IMG/VR virus record: IMGVR_UViG_3300040751_001964
Coordinates: 1-49,901 of that record
Origin: a virus
Length of the DNA stretch: 49,901 nt
Reading direction: 5' to 3' (one strand)
Shown here: one piece after another, positions 34,354 through 42,798 of the stretch
Layout: every line of letters starts with the position of its first letter
Numbering within the stretch: the stretch's first letter is position 1
Made by a program: the position numbers and the translations under genes
The notes under the pieces: model-generated
Told to the model about the DNA's origin: nothing
Database searches by the model: none
What the model saw: the letters and a program-made list of their open reading frames with translations, nothing else

Positions 34354-35954
34354 TCAAACCTGTCCAAAGAATTTTAATAGTCGGTGGAGGAAGCGCAGGT
34401 TGGATGAGCGCAGCTGCCTTAATAAAGGCATATCCTGAAAAGGAAATACTAGTTATTGAAAGTCCTGATGTGCCTATTGTCGGAGTAGGCGAAAGCACAC
34501 TAGGAGGCATTAATGACTATTGTAAGTTTTTAGGTATAGATGAAAAAGATTTTATGACTTACACTGATGCTAGTTATAAAATGAGTATAAAATTTACTGA
34601 CTTCTACGAAAAAGATGCTGGTGGATTTCATTATCCATTTGGAAGACCGCTTACTCAAGATACAGCCCACGGAATGGATGATTGGTTAGTTAAAAAAGCA
34701 TTATATCCGGATACTCCTCTTAACGATTTTGTACAGTGCTTTTTTCCAGGAGCAGCATTATGGGATGAAAACAAATTTTCACTAAACAAATATGGGATGT
34801 TTGACAACTACAACCCAGACAATGATGTTGCTTATCATTTTGATGCTACTAAATTTGGCGCCTGGCTAAGAGAAAGATACTGTAAGCCAAGAGGTGTAGT
34901 TCACATACAAGCAACTGTTGTAGATATTAAAACAAATGACAATGGCATCGAAAAACTAATATTAGATTCCGGTGATGAAATAAGTTCAGATCTTTACGTC
35001 GATTGTACAGGATTTAAAAGCCTGTTGTTAGGAAAAGCACTAGAAGAACCGTTTATTCCATATAACGATATGTTACCCAACAACAGAGCCTGGGCTACAC
35101 GAGTGCCATATAAAGATAAAGAAAAAGAATTAGAGCCGTTTACTAATAGCATTGCTATTGAAAACGGTTGGGTATGGAATATTCCTAGCTGGGAAAGATT
35201 AGGTACAGGTTATGTATACAGTGACAGATTTGTTACTCCGGAAGAAGCACAAGAAGAATTTAAACGCCACTTAATGAGCGATAAAATGATTTGTCCTCGC
35301 ACAAGAGAAGAAGTAGATGCCTTAGAGTTCAAAGATATTCAAATGCGAGTTGGTATACATGAAAGAACTTTTGTAAAAAATGTAGTAGCTATAGGATTAT
35401 CTGCTGGATTTATTGAGCCGCTGGAATCAAACGGACTATACACTGTACACGAATTTCTTTTCAAGCTAATAAAAACTTTAGAGCGGCCAGCTATTACGCA
35501 ATGGGATAAGGACGTATATAACTCAGCAGCATTTGGCATGTGGAGAAACTTTGCACAGTTTGTTGCAATGCATTATGCATTAAGTATAAGAAACGATACA
35601 GAATATTGGAGGGCAAATGCAAACAGAACATATTCTCCAGGAATGCCAACACTAGAGCCAGAAACTGCAATCGGATTTTATAGATTACAAGGTTCTAAAA
35701 TGTTTGAGTATACCCATAATTCTGATATTGCAGGAATTAACTGGATTAGTGTAGGTATGAACTATTTTGTTTCAGACAAAACAACAATTGAAATGCGACA
35801 AAATACTACCGGAGAAAATTTTAGAATATCTTATGATCCGATTTTTAGAATGTGGGAAGAAAGAAAAGCTCGTTGGAGAGAGACAGCAAAGAACTGCCCA
35901 AGTTTATATCAGTATCTTAAAGATAATATTCATAATAATGAAGGACAGGAGTAA
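34350..35954 (+). CDS. Flavin-dependent halogenase-like protein 1
   Basis: A 534-residue 'tryptophan halogenase' family protein with a GTG start. The FAD-binding GGGSAG is at 12-17, and the conserved catalytic Lys is K77 (DASYKMSIKF). The halogenase WxWxIP motif is at 274-279 (WVWNIP), and the GFIEPLES block contains E359-S360, matching the Glu/Ser pair of PrnA. Such enzymes use FADH2, oxygen and halide to form HOCl or HOBr that is guided by the Lys. A related cyanophage enzyme (VirX1) halogenates, and iodinates, diverse substrates. A flavin reductase is not in the window and would come from the host. Confidence 0.88.
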   Translation: MIKPVQRILIVGGGSAGWMSAAALIKAYPEKEILVIESPDVPIVGVGESTLGGINDYCKFLGIDEKDFMTYTDASYKMSIKFTDFYEKDAGGFHYPFGRPLTQDTAHGMDDWLVKKALYPDTPLNDFVQCFFPGAALWDENKFSLNKYGMFDNYNPDNDVAYHFDATKFGAWLRERYCKPRGVVHIQATVVDIKTNDNGIEKLILDSGDEISSDLYVDCTGFKSLLLGKALEEPFIPYNDMLPNNRAWATRVPYKDKEKELEPFTNSIAIENGWVWNIPSWERLGTGYVYSDRFVTPEEAQEEFKRHLMSDKMICPRTREEVDALEFKDIQMRVGIHERTFVKNVVAIGLSAGFIEPLESNGLYTVHEFLFKLIKTLERPAITQWDKDVYNSAAFGMWRNFAQFVAMHYALSIRNDTEYWRANANRTYSPGMPTLEPETAIGFYRLQGSKMFEYTHNSDIAGINWISVGMNYFVSDKTTIEMRQNTTGENFRISYDPIFRMWEERKARWRETAKNCPSLYQYLKDNIHNNEGQE

Positions 35955-35956
35955 CA

Positions 35957-36586
35957 ATGTTAATAAACAATATTTTTTCTGGCAGATTAGAGCCATCTGC
36001 TACAGTGGGCGGATGCATTGATATATTCGAAAATGCATGGCCCGACCCTGAGTTAACAATTGCTAGAATTGAACAAGAATGTTCAGATGTTAATTCAGGT
36101 GTAGGCTGGAGTAGAGCAGGAACTGTTGGTCAAGGTCATCGACAGAATGCACGAACAAACCTAGGGCTAGGAGTTACGTTAGCCGGCGAATCTGTAGACA
36201 GTCAAGCAATGAAAGATATACACAATCAAATGTATTTCTTATTATTAGCAACAACTATTCCTTATACAGAAAGATATGAGATGAATGAATACTTGTATCA
36301 TGAACAATATCAAGCATTAAAGTACAGAGGCGGCGAAGAATACAAAGCTCATTATGACGGTGGTACAATGTCAGGGAGAGCTGTTAGTGCTGTTGTTTAC
36401 TTAAACGATGATTATGTAGGCGGTGAAATAGAATTTCCCAACTTTAAAATAAAACTTAAACCCGAAAAAGGAATGCTAATTTTATTTCCTTCTAATTTTG
36501 CTTATAGACACATTGCACATCCAGTTACCGAAGGAACAAAATACAACTTGGTAACATGGATACATGATCGTCCAATCGAAGGTTAA
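35957..36586 (+). CDS. Prolyl-4-hydroxylase-like 2OG-Fe(II) oxygenase B
   Basis: A 209-residue protein of the PKHD/P4Hc type. The triad is H132-Y-D134 and H185, and the 2-oxoglutarate-binding basic residue is probably K195 (GTKYNLVTW). GRAVSAVVYLNDDYVGGEIEF is the central part of the double-stranded beta helix. It has a strong ribosome-binding site (CAGGAG) and follows halogenase 1 directly. It differs from the other oxygenases here by its 100-residue N-terminal part. The substrate is unknown. Confidence 0.85.
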   Translation: MLINNIFSGRLEPSATVGGCIDIFENAWPDPELTIARIEQECSDVNSGVGWSRAGTVGQGHRQNARTNLGLGVTLAGESVDSQAMKDIHNQMYFLLLATTIPYTERYEMNEYLYHEQYQALKYRGGEEYKAHYDGGTMSGRAVSAVVYLNDDYVGGEIEFPNFKIKLKPEKGMLILFPSNFAYRHIAHPVTEGTKYNLVTWIHDRPIEG

Positions 36587-36591
36587 GTTTA

Positions 36592-37239
36592 ATGGATAAT
36601 GTTGTATTTTTTAAAGAAAATAAGTATGTAGAAGTAAAAAATGTATTAACTACAGAACTAATTAATATCGCAACTACATATGCATTGCTGGATGAAAGAA
36701 ACGACCTCTCATTAGAAGAAGGAGACACTCCGCAAATCCTTAATTCTCACAGTAAATATGCAGATACACTAATGGAAAGTTTTTTATTGTATTTGCAACC
36801 TATATTAGAAGAAAATACAGGCTTAGAATTATTGCCAACTTACTCTTATTATAGAGTATATAAACCAGGCGCAGATTTAAAAAAACATATAGATCGCCCT
36901 GCTTGTGAAATTTCAACAACTGTATCCTTAGGATTTGATTATAAAGGATCAGACTACAATTGGCCTATATTTGTAGGTGATAGCGAATGTTCTATGAATC
37001 CTGGAGATCTTGTAATTTACAGAGGCTGCGAAGTTGAACACTGGAGGGAAGTTTTTGAAGCACCTGAAGGATCATGGCATGTACAATTCTTTTGTCATTA
37101 TGTTGATGCAAACGGGCCAAATAAAGATTGGAAATTTGATCAGAGACCGTTTATTGGTTACGACAGGGAAGGTAAAGTACATAAAATTGTAAGCAAGTAT
37201 TATTATCCAACTAAAAAATATTTAACGTTCACAGGGTAA
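36592..37239 (+). CDS. 2OG-Fe(II) oxygenase-like protein C
   Basis: A 215-residue protein with H99-I-D101 (LKKHIDRPACE) and H150 (CEVEHWRE) as likely iron ligands inside a double-stranded beta helix: ISTTVSLGFDYKG, then MNPGDLVIYRGCEVEHW. The usual C-terminal Arg for 2-oxoglutarate is not obvious (SWHVQFFCHYV). I recall very similar proteins in T4-like cyanophages. It lies between two other oxygenase genes in one operon, with gaps of 5 bases on each side. Confidence 0.75.
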   Translation: MDNVVFFKENKYVEVKNVLTTELINIATTYALLDERNDLSLEEGDTPQILNSHSKYADTLMESFLLYLQPILEENTGLELLPTYSYYRVYKPGADLKKHIDRPACEISTTVSLGFDYKGSDYNWPIFVGDSECSMNPGDLVIYRGCEVEHWREVFEAPEGSWHVQFFCHYVDANGPNKDWKFDQRPFIGYDREGKVHKIVSKYYYPTKKYLTFTG

Positions 37240-37244
37240 AATGA

Positions 37245-37814
37245 ATGATAGAGGTGTTCGATAACTTACTTACTAATGACGAAAGTGAGCATATTGAAGC
37301 TTTTTTGTCAGACCCTAAATTTCCGTGGTTCTTGTCTGTAGAGGACAATCACTACACTACTAGTAAAGAAAACATAATAAGAAACAGTAATCAGTTTTCT
37401 AAAGAAGCTGTATTATTAGGTCATACGTTTTATTTAGACACTCAAAGAAATTCAGAAAATTATTTGCTTTCTGATTTTATACTTAATAGATTTTTAGATC
37501 GAACTAATATTGGATTTCAAGCTCTAATAAGATCTAAAGCAAATCTACAAATGCCTGCGGATACTGATAATACATATTTGTATACTACACCGCACATTGA
37601 TAGCTTCGATAATCACAAAGTTCTTATTTACTATGCAAATAACAATGACGGCAATACTTATATCTTTAAAGATCATAACCTAGGTCAAGTGCAGCAACAA
37701 ATAGAGTCAAGAAAGGGAAGATTCGTTTTATTTGATGGTGATTTATTTCATGCAGCAGGACATACTAAAAATTCTGCTTTCAGATTAAACGTAAACTTTA
37801 ACATACAAATATGA
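37245..37814 (+). CDS. 2OG-Fe(II) oxygenase-like protein D
   Basis: A 189-residue member of the YYxNxxDGxT paralogue group. Likely ligands are H117-I-D119 and H169, with R180 for 2-oxoglutarate; the shared block is IYYANNNDGNTYIF at 128-141. The N-terminus FPWFLSVEDNHY is like the other members (PWFYLKS, PWYYQP). It overlaps the SGNH gene by 4 bases (ATGA). Confidence 0.8.
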   Translation: MIEVFDNLLTNDESEHIEAFLSDPKFPWFLSVEDNHYTTSKENIIRNSNQFSKEAVLLGHTFYLDTQRNSENYLLSDFILNRFLDRTNIGFQALIRSKANLQMPADTDNTYLYTTPHIDSFDNHKVLIYYANNNDGNTYIFKDHNLGQVQQQIESRKGRFVLFDGDLFHAAGHTKNSAFRLNVNFNIQI

Positions 37815-38524
37815 AAAGTAAAATTGAAGATTTTATAGGTATATATGAAAATGATATAAAGCTAGGCATTTTTGGTGATAGTACAGCAGACCCAGTTGAG
37901 TGGTTAAACCACAGTTGGGTTGAATTATTAGCAAAAGAATATAAATTTACAAATTTTGCTAAACAAGGTAGCTCACTACTTTATACATATAACAATATTT
38001 GTATTGAACACCATCAATTTGATAAAATAATTGTATTCATTCCTCCTGTTGGTCGTCTTTGGGCGCCTAATTGTCTTATAAATCAGCATTTCTTAAATCA
38101 CAGAACAGTAGAATTATATTACGAAAATGCAGATTATTCTGATAGAAAAATATTAGATTCAATAAAAAATTATTTTATATATGTATCAACGTTTGAAAAA
38201 GAAATTTTGCAGCATAACGCAATAGTAGATAGTATAAAGTGTAAAATTCCAAACGCACTAATTATTCCTGTTACTAAACATTCGATAGAAAATTTTGAAG
38301 GTGTTTGTATGCACGACATAAGTATAATTGATTATGAATTTTATAATGTACATCCGTATACTCCAGATTTTGGAAGGACTTGCCATATGAATAAAGAAAA
38401 TAATCAAATTTTTTATCAAAAGATAAAACAATGGTTAGATAGCAATGATTTTATTTTATCTATAGATGATTTTACAACTCCAGTAGAGACAAAAGAGGAA
38501 CTATTTCCAAATGAAAAATATTGA
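37811..38524 (+). CDS. SGNH-hydrolase-like protein
   Basis: A 237-residue protein. The block I-like GIFGDSTADP (residues 18-27) has the nucleophile Ser of the SGNH/GDSL family; FAKQGSSL and IIVFIPPVGRLW follow as in blocks II and III, and DFGRTCHMNKENNQIF near residue 190 provides a late His. It might remove or transfer acyl groups on glycans, as SGNH O-acetylesterases do. It is embedded between oxygenase D and halogenase 2 with overlapping ends. Block III is weak, so enzymatic activity is uncertain. Confidence 0.6.
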   Translation: MKSKIEDFIGIYENDIKLGIFGDSTADPVEWLNHSWVELLAKEYKFTNFAKQGSSLLYTYNNICIEHHQFDKIIVFIPPVGRLWAPNCLINQHFLNHRTVELYYENADYSDRKILDSIKNYFIYVSTFEKEILQHNAIVDSIKCKIPNALIIPVTKHSIENFEGVCMHDISIIDYEFYNVHPYTPDFGRTCHMNKENNQIFYQKIKQWLDSNDFILSIDDFTTPVETKEELFPNEKY

Positions 38525-40073
38525 TCAAAATTTTAAATTTGTAATTGTTGGTGGCGGAAGCGCAGGTTGGATTTCTGCTCTTTTTGTTAGAGCAAACTTT
38601 CCTAATAGTAAAATCACTGTAATACAAAGTAGCGAAATTGGAATATTAGGTGCAGGCGAAGGAACTACTCCTCACATAATAGATTATCTAGACGAAATCG
38701 GTGTTCCTATTAGTAGACTCGTTAAAGAAGCCAAAGCAGTTCTTAAAAGCGGAATAAAATTTTCTAATTGGAACGGTGATAGAAAATATTACTATCACTC
38801 TTTTATGGATATACCAGATTTAGACCATACAATTGCTAGCGAGCTAAATCACACTAGATATCCTTTATTAGACTTAGAAGTAATTGCAAACAGAGGTTCA
38901 TTAGACGACATTGGATTTAATGCATTAGCTAGCGACAGAAACTGTGTTAGATTTGTTCCAAATGCAGATGCTACAAATAAAGATTTAGATCCCATTTTAC
39001 ACTTTACTAGACTAGGGAGAACATCATTACACTTTGATGCTAATCTACTAGCAGAATGTTTAGAAGGCATAGGTAAAGAAAGAAATATCGAAGTTATTGA
39101 CGGCATTGTTTCTGATTTTACATTGGATAACAATGGTAATATTGTAACTGTTAATATCGGAGAAAGACAGATTAAGTCAGACTTTGTATTTGACTGTTCG
39201 GGATTTAAACGATTAATTATAGGTAATTTATATAAAACTCCTTGGAAAAGCTATAAAGACTATCTTCCGGCAAAGCGAGCTATGCCATTTTTTATCCCGA
39301 ATAATTCTCAAGTTATTCCTCCATACACCGATTCAACTGCAATGAAGTGGGGGTGGATGTGGAAGATCCCTGTGCAGGGAAGATTTGGATGCGGTTACGT
39401 TTATGACAGTGACAGAGTAACTGACGATGAAGCTAAATTAGAATTAGATCAAGAAATTGGTTTTGAAGTTGAAGTTCCTAGATTAATAAACTTTGAACCA
39501 GGACGATACGAAAAAATTTATGAAAAAAATTGTTTAGCTATTGGATTAAGTTCAGGATTTATCGAACCCTTGGAAGCTACATCTATTTGGACATCTTTAA
39601 TGATGCTGAATGCATGGATTGAAAATCCATCTGCTATTACACACGATGATGAGTTGGCAAGAGATAAAGTAAACAAACGCCACACTGATATGAACGATAA
39701 TACTTTAGGATTTGTATACTTTCATTATATAACAAAAAGAGAAGACACAGACTTTTGGAAAAAATTTACTGTGGACAACAAAATACCAGAATCATTGCAG
39801 AAGTTAATAGAAGAATCAAATCATACTATACCAAGCTATGATATGTTCTCAAATATCGGACTAGACTGGGCTGCAAAAAGTTTTCTTGCCTGTGGAAATG
39901 GACAAAAGTTTTTTAATCCAGAACATGCTAAAAAATTATTTGAATCTTTCTACAATGGTAGACGAAAAGACGAATATGATCTTTTAAAATATCAATATTT
40001 TAAAAATTTAAATTTAAATTTACCTTTAGTTACTGATCATTATTCGTTTATAGAATATTTAAGGAATAACTAA
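38511..40073 (+). CDS. Flavin-dependent halogenase-like protein 2
   Basis: A 520-residue halogenase-family flavoprotein. GGGSAG is at 14-19, the catalytic Lys is K79 (KAVLKSGIKFSNW), WMWKIP is at 282-287, and E355 lies in FIEPLEATS. It is closer to halogenase 3 than to halogenase 1 (shared GIKFSNW, RFGCGYVY/RHGCGYVY and EPGRYEK/DPGRSEK blocks). The start overlaps the SGNH gene by 14 bases, and the stop overlaps oxygenase E (TAATG). Confidence 0.88.
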   Translation: MKNIDQNFKFVIVGGGSAGWISALFVRANFPNSKITVIQSSEIGILGAGEGTTPHIIDYLDEIGVPISRLVKEAKAVLKSGIKFSNWNGDRKYYYHSFMDIPDLDHTIASELNHTRYPLLDLEVIANRGSLDDIGFNALASDRNCVRFVPNADATNKDLDPILHFTRLGRTSLHFDANLLAECLEGIGKERNIEVIDGIVSDFTLDNNGNIVTVNIGERQIKSDFVFDCSGFKRLIIGNLYKTPWKSYKDYLPAKRAMPFFIPNNSQVIPPYTDSTAMKWGWMWKIPVQGRFGCGYVYDSDRVTDDEAKLELDQEIGFEVEVPRLINFEPGRYEKIYEKNCLAIGLSSGFIEPLEATSIWTSLMMLNAWIENPSAITHDDELARDKVNKRHTDMNDNTLGFVYFHYITKREDTDFWKKFTVDNKIPESLQKLIEESNHTIPSYDMFSNIGLDWAAKSFLACGNGQKFFNPEHAKKLFESFYNGRRKDEYDLLKYQYFKNLNLNLPLVTDHYSFIEYLRNN

Positions 40074-40663
40074 TGATTGCTACAGTAGGTAATATACTTC
40101 CAAAAAAATTAGAAAATGACATCGAACATGTTGTTACAGAAATACCGTATTATTACGGATCTAATACTTCATATGGTAAAGAAGATCCGTTTTTTGATCA
40201 TTACTCTAAACTTACACAAAACATTAATATTGTAGAGAACGGACAGTTTGTACATTCAGTTTTAGACGAAGGAGTAATTGTTTCTAATTTACACGGACTC
40301 TTATATCCTGTTTTATATCAATTCGCCGATAAAGCGGGAATTACTGTTAATGCTATTACTAGAATAAAGATTAATCTTTTATTACGAGATAAAACGTTTA
40401 AAGAATTTAACTATAATTTTCCTCATTCTGACAGAGGTAACGGAGAGAAAGTTTTTATATATTATGTAAATGATAGTGACGGTGATACTGTCATGTTTAA
40501 CGAGTATGATGATTACAAAACTATACCCGATACATTTACAATTGTAGATAGAATTACACCTAAGAAAGGTACTGGTGTATTTTTCGAAGCAAATAGATTT
40601 CATGCTAGTTGTAATCCTGCAATTTCTCAACATAGATATATTATAAATTACAATTTCAAATGA
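40073..40663 (+). CDS. 2OG-Fe(II) oxygenase-like protein E
   Basis: A 196-residue protein of the YYVNDSDGDT group. Likely ligands are H118-S-D120 and H177, with R188 anchoring 2-oxoglutarate; the shared block is IYYVNDSDGDTVMFNE at 129-144. Together with oxygenase F it is a tandem paralogue pair of equal length (196 residues each), coupled by an ATGA overlap. Confidence 0.8.
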   Translation: MIATVGNILPKKLENDIEHVVTEIPYYYGSNTSYGKEDPFFDHYSKLTQNINIVENGQFVHSVLDEGVIVSNLHGLLYPVLYQFADKAGITVNAITRIKINLLLRDKTFKEFNYNFPHSDRGNGEKVFIYYVNDSDGDTVMFNEYDDYKTIPDTFTIVDRITPKKGTGVFFEANRFHASCNPAISQHRYIINYNFK

Positions 40664-41250
40664 TATTAAAAAATGTTTTAAAAGATAACGATTACTATAA
40701 CCTGAGTCAATTATTGTCAGGAGTAGATTTTCCTTGGTATTATCAACCTGACATTGCGTTTACGAACTTTGATGATCATACAAATGATCCAAATGTTTTT
40801 TCAAGCTACGGTTTTACTCATGTAGCATGGGATTGTGATCACGGCAAAGTTTCTGATGTTATACACTTAATTTCTCCAATTGCTGAAAGTTTTGAAGAAA
40901 CAACTAGAATTAAAATCAATAACTTTCTTAGAATTAAAATAAATCTTCAGACTCCGTTGATAGACTATACATATGATAACTACAATGGCGCTCACATTGA
41001 TAGGTTCGAACCACATAAAACGATTATATATTATGTAAATGATAGCGACGGTGATACTGTTATTTTTAACAACATATACGATCCTAATGATAAGACTACA
41101 TGGCATCTGAATACAGACTTAAAAATTAAAGAAAAGATAACTCCTGTTGCAAACTCTTTATACTATTTAGAAAACGGATTAACTTACCATTCAGGTAGTA
41201 ATCCTATCAAGTCGCAAAGAAGAATAACAATTAATATTAACTTTAATTAA
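40660..41250 (+). CDS. 2OG-Fe(II) oxygenase-like protein F
   Basis: A 196-residue protein with H112-I-D114, H177 and R188 as likely active-site residues and the shared block IYYVNDSDGDTVIFNN at 123-138. It is the tandem duplicate of oxygenase E. The N-terminal half (PWYYQPDIAFTNFDDH) differs most and may set substrate specificity. Confidence 0.8.
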   Translation: MILKNVLKDNDYYNLSQLLSGVDFPWYYQPDIAFTNFDDHTNDPNVFSSYGFTHVAWDCDHGKVSDVIHLISPIAESFEETTRIKINNFLRIKINLQTPLIDYTYDNYNGAHIDRFEPHKTIIYYVNDSDGDTVIFNNIYDPNDKTTWHLNTDLKIKEKITPVANSLYYLENGLTYHSGSNPIKSQRRITININFN

Positions 41251-41251
41251 C

Positions 41252-41842
41252 ATGAATGATATAATAATAGATAAATGGTTTTCAAATCCTGTATGGGAAA
41301 CATCGATAGATATTAACAATGCTGATCTTATTGATTATGCATATGATTTAAAATCTAAAAAATCTGGAATTCAAAAGTCAAACAGAGGAGGATGGCAATG
41401 TGCTGATATAGAAAATCCTCCAGTAGAATTTACTCGTCTTATAGATACAATTAATGAGACATTAATTAGAGTACACGAGACTATGGGATTAAAGAAAGAA
41501 TTTCCGTCTTATGTAACAGAAAACTGGATTAATATTAATCAGCCTCAAAGTTATAACCTTAGACATTTGCATCCTAGAAGTTTGTTTAGCGGAGTATATT
41601 ATACCAAGGTTCCAGAAGGTGATTGCGGCGATATTATTTTTTATAGAGATAATCTTATGCTTAGTTATTTGCCAAGTTATATCGTTGAAACATGGAATGA
41701 TCTTACAAGCGGTACTGCTACATATAAGCCTAAAGAAGGAATGTTGCTAATATTTCCTAGTTGGCTTGAACATTCTGTAACTGCTAATTTTACAAACGAG
41801 GATAGAATTAGTATTAGTTTTAATACTAATTATGATTTTTAA
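41252..41842 (+). CDS. Putative 2OG-Fe(II) oxygenase G (TIGR02466-like)
   Basis: A 196-residue protein of the phage/marine-bacterial family of putative 2OG oxygenases. Key parts are WININQPQSYNLRHLHPRSLFSG (begins near 92; H105, H107), GDCGDIIFYRD, then MLLIFPSWLEHSV (H174) and R185 in EDRISISFN. It is the last plus-strand gene of the operon and converges on its paralogue H with a 17-base overlap. The iron triad is less certain than in the other oxygenases because an Asp is not at the usual HxD place. Confidence 0.72.
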   Translation: MNDIIIDKWFSNPVWETSIDINNADLIDYAYDLKSKKSGIQKSNRGGWQCADIENPPVEFTRLIDTINETLIRVHETMGLKKEFPSYVTENWININQPQSYNLRHLHPRSLFSGVYYTKVPEGDCGDIIFYRDNLMLSYLPSYIVETWNDLTSGTATYKPKEGMLLIFPSWLEHSVTANFTNEDRISISFNTNYDF

Positions 41843-42389
41843 TCACTTTTGAATTAAATGCTATAGAAACTCGTGAAGTATTTGGGGCAGTAGTACGAAC
41901 ATAATGTTCTAGATGAGATGGAAATATTATTAAGTTTCCTGCTTTAGGAATAGTTCTATAATTATGCGAATTAAATGCATTAAACTCTTTTACTAATATT
42001 GGGTGAATGCTATGACAAAGACCCTTATCAGGATTTGTAAAAATTAAATCTCCACAGTTATTGTCTGCTATAACATAGTATACAGCCGAAAATACGTTTC
42101 CAGGGTGACAATGTACCGAATCAATATTGACGTTATTATTAATGTTTATCCAAGCATCGTTTATAACATGATAATATTCTGCAGACAGTCCTATAGTTTT
42201 ATGTAATTCATTAAATTTATCTTGTACCATTAATGATAATGATTTTATAGGATCAACACTTAAATCTAGAAAATCAGACTGCATTGCATTTTGTTTTACT
42301 ACACTGTTTGCATATTCTAGTAAGCTGTTATTGTCAAAATTTAATTGTTCGACTGCTAAAAAATTTGAAAATATTGTCTCTATAACCAT
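41826..42389 (-). CDS. Putative 2OG-Fe(II) oxygenase H (TIGR02466-like)
   Basis: A 187-residue protein related to oxygenase G: WININNNVNIDSVHCHPGN (begins near 80; H93, H95), NNCGDLIFTNP, LIIFPSHLEHYV (H162) and R173 in SRVSIAFN. It is the third gene of the minus-strand halogenase 3 transcript, and its ATG overlaps the stop of the 133-residue gene. The two paralogues G and H now face each other, pointing to a duplication with inversion. Confidence 0.72.
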   Translation of the reverse strand: MVIETIFSNFLAVEQLNFDNNSLLEYANSVVKQNAMQSDFLDLSVDPIKSLSLMVQDKFNELHKTIGLSAEYYHVINDAWININNNVNIDSVHCHPGNVFSAVYYVIADNNCGDLIFTNPDKGLCHSIHPILVKEFNAFNSHNYRTIPKAGNLIIFPSHLEHYVRTTAPNTSRVSIAFNSKVIKNHN

Positions 42390-42790
42390 CAGATAATTTT
42401 CTTGTTTTCTGCATGTCCTAAATTTTGGTCGTTAAACTTATCCATAAATCTAAAATAGGAACTTTTGCTGTATGGAATTTTTAACTCGTCTAATCTTTCT
42501 AAAACTTGAGGCTGAACAAATCTACCATAGAATGCTTCTAAATCTTCTCCCCAATTATGTCGAATAACATAATACTCTGCATACGGACACCAAGCAGCAT
42601 AAACAGCTACTCCTCCTCCACGTTCCAGGATTACTTCCCAAATTTCAACGTCCTCTATATCCATAACCCTATCATAGCTCCAGTCTGGACTAGGAGGTAG
42701 GATAACTTTATCCGAATCCATATTATTATCATTCCAAACTTCGTCGCCAAAATCTTTAAATATGTTCTGAGTAGTTTTAAATTGGGGCAT
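42389..42790 (-). CDS. Conserved hypothetical protein
   Basis: A 133-residue acidic protein with an IWEVILERGGGVAVYAAWCP segment at residues 49-68, then a helical end. I recall this pattern in several T4-like cyanophages, without a function. It lies between halogenase 3 and oxygenase H with a ribosome-binding site AAGGAAT. It could be a small accessory subunit, but nothing in the sequence proves it. Confidence 0.65.
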   Translation of the reverse strand: MPQFKTTQNIFKDFGDEVWNDNNMDSDKVILPPSPDWSYDRVMDIEDVEIWEVILERGGGVAVYAAWCPYAEYYVIRHNWGEDLEAFYGRFVQPQVLERLDELKIPYSKSSYFRFMDKFNDQNLGHAENKKII

Positions 42791-42798
42791 GTTATTCC

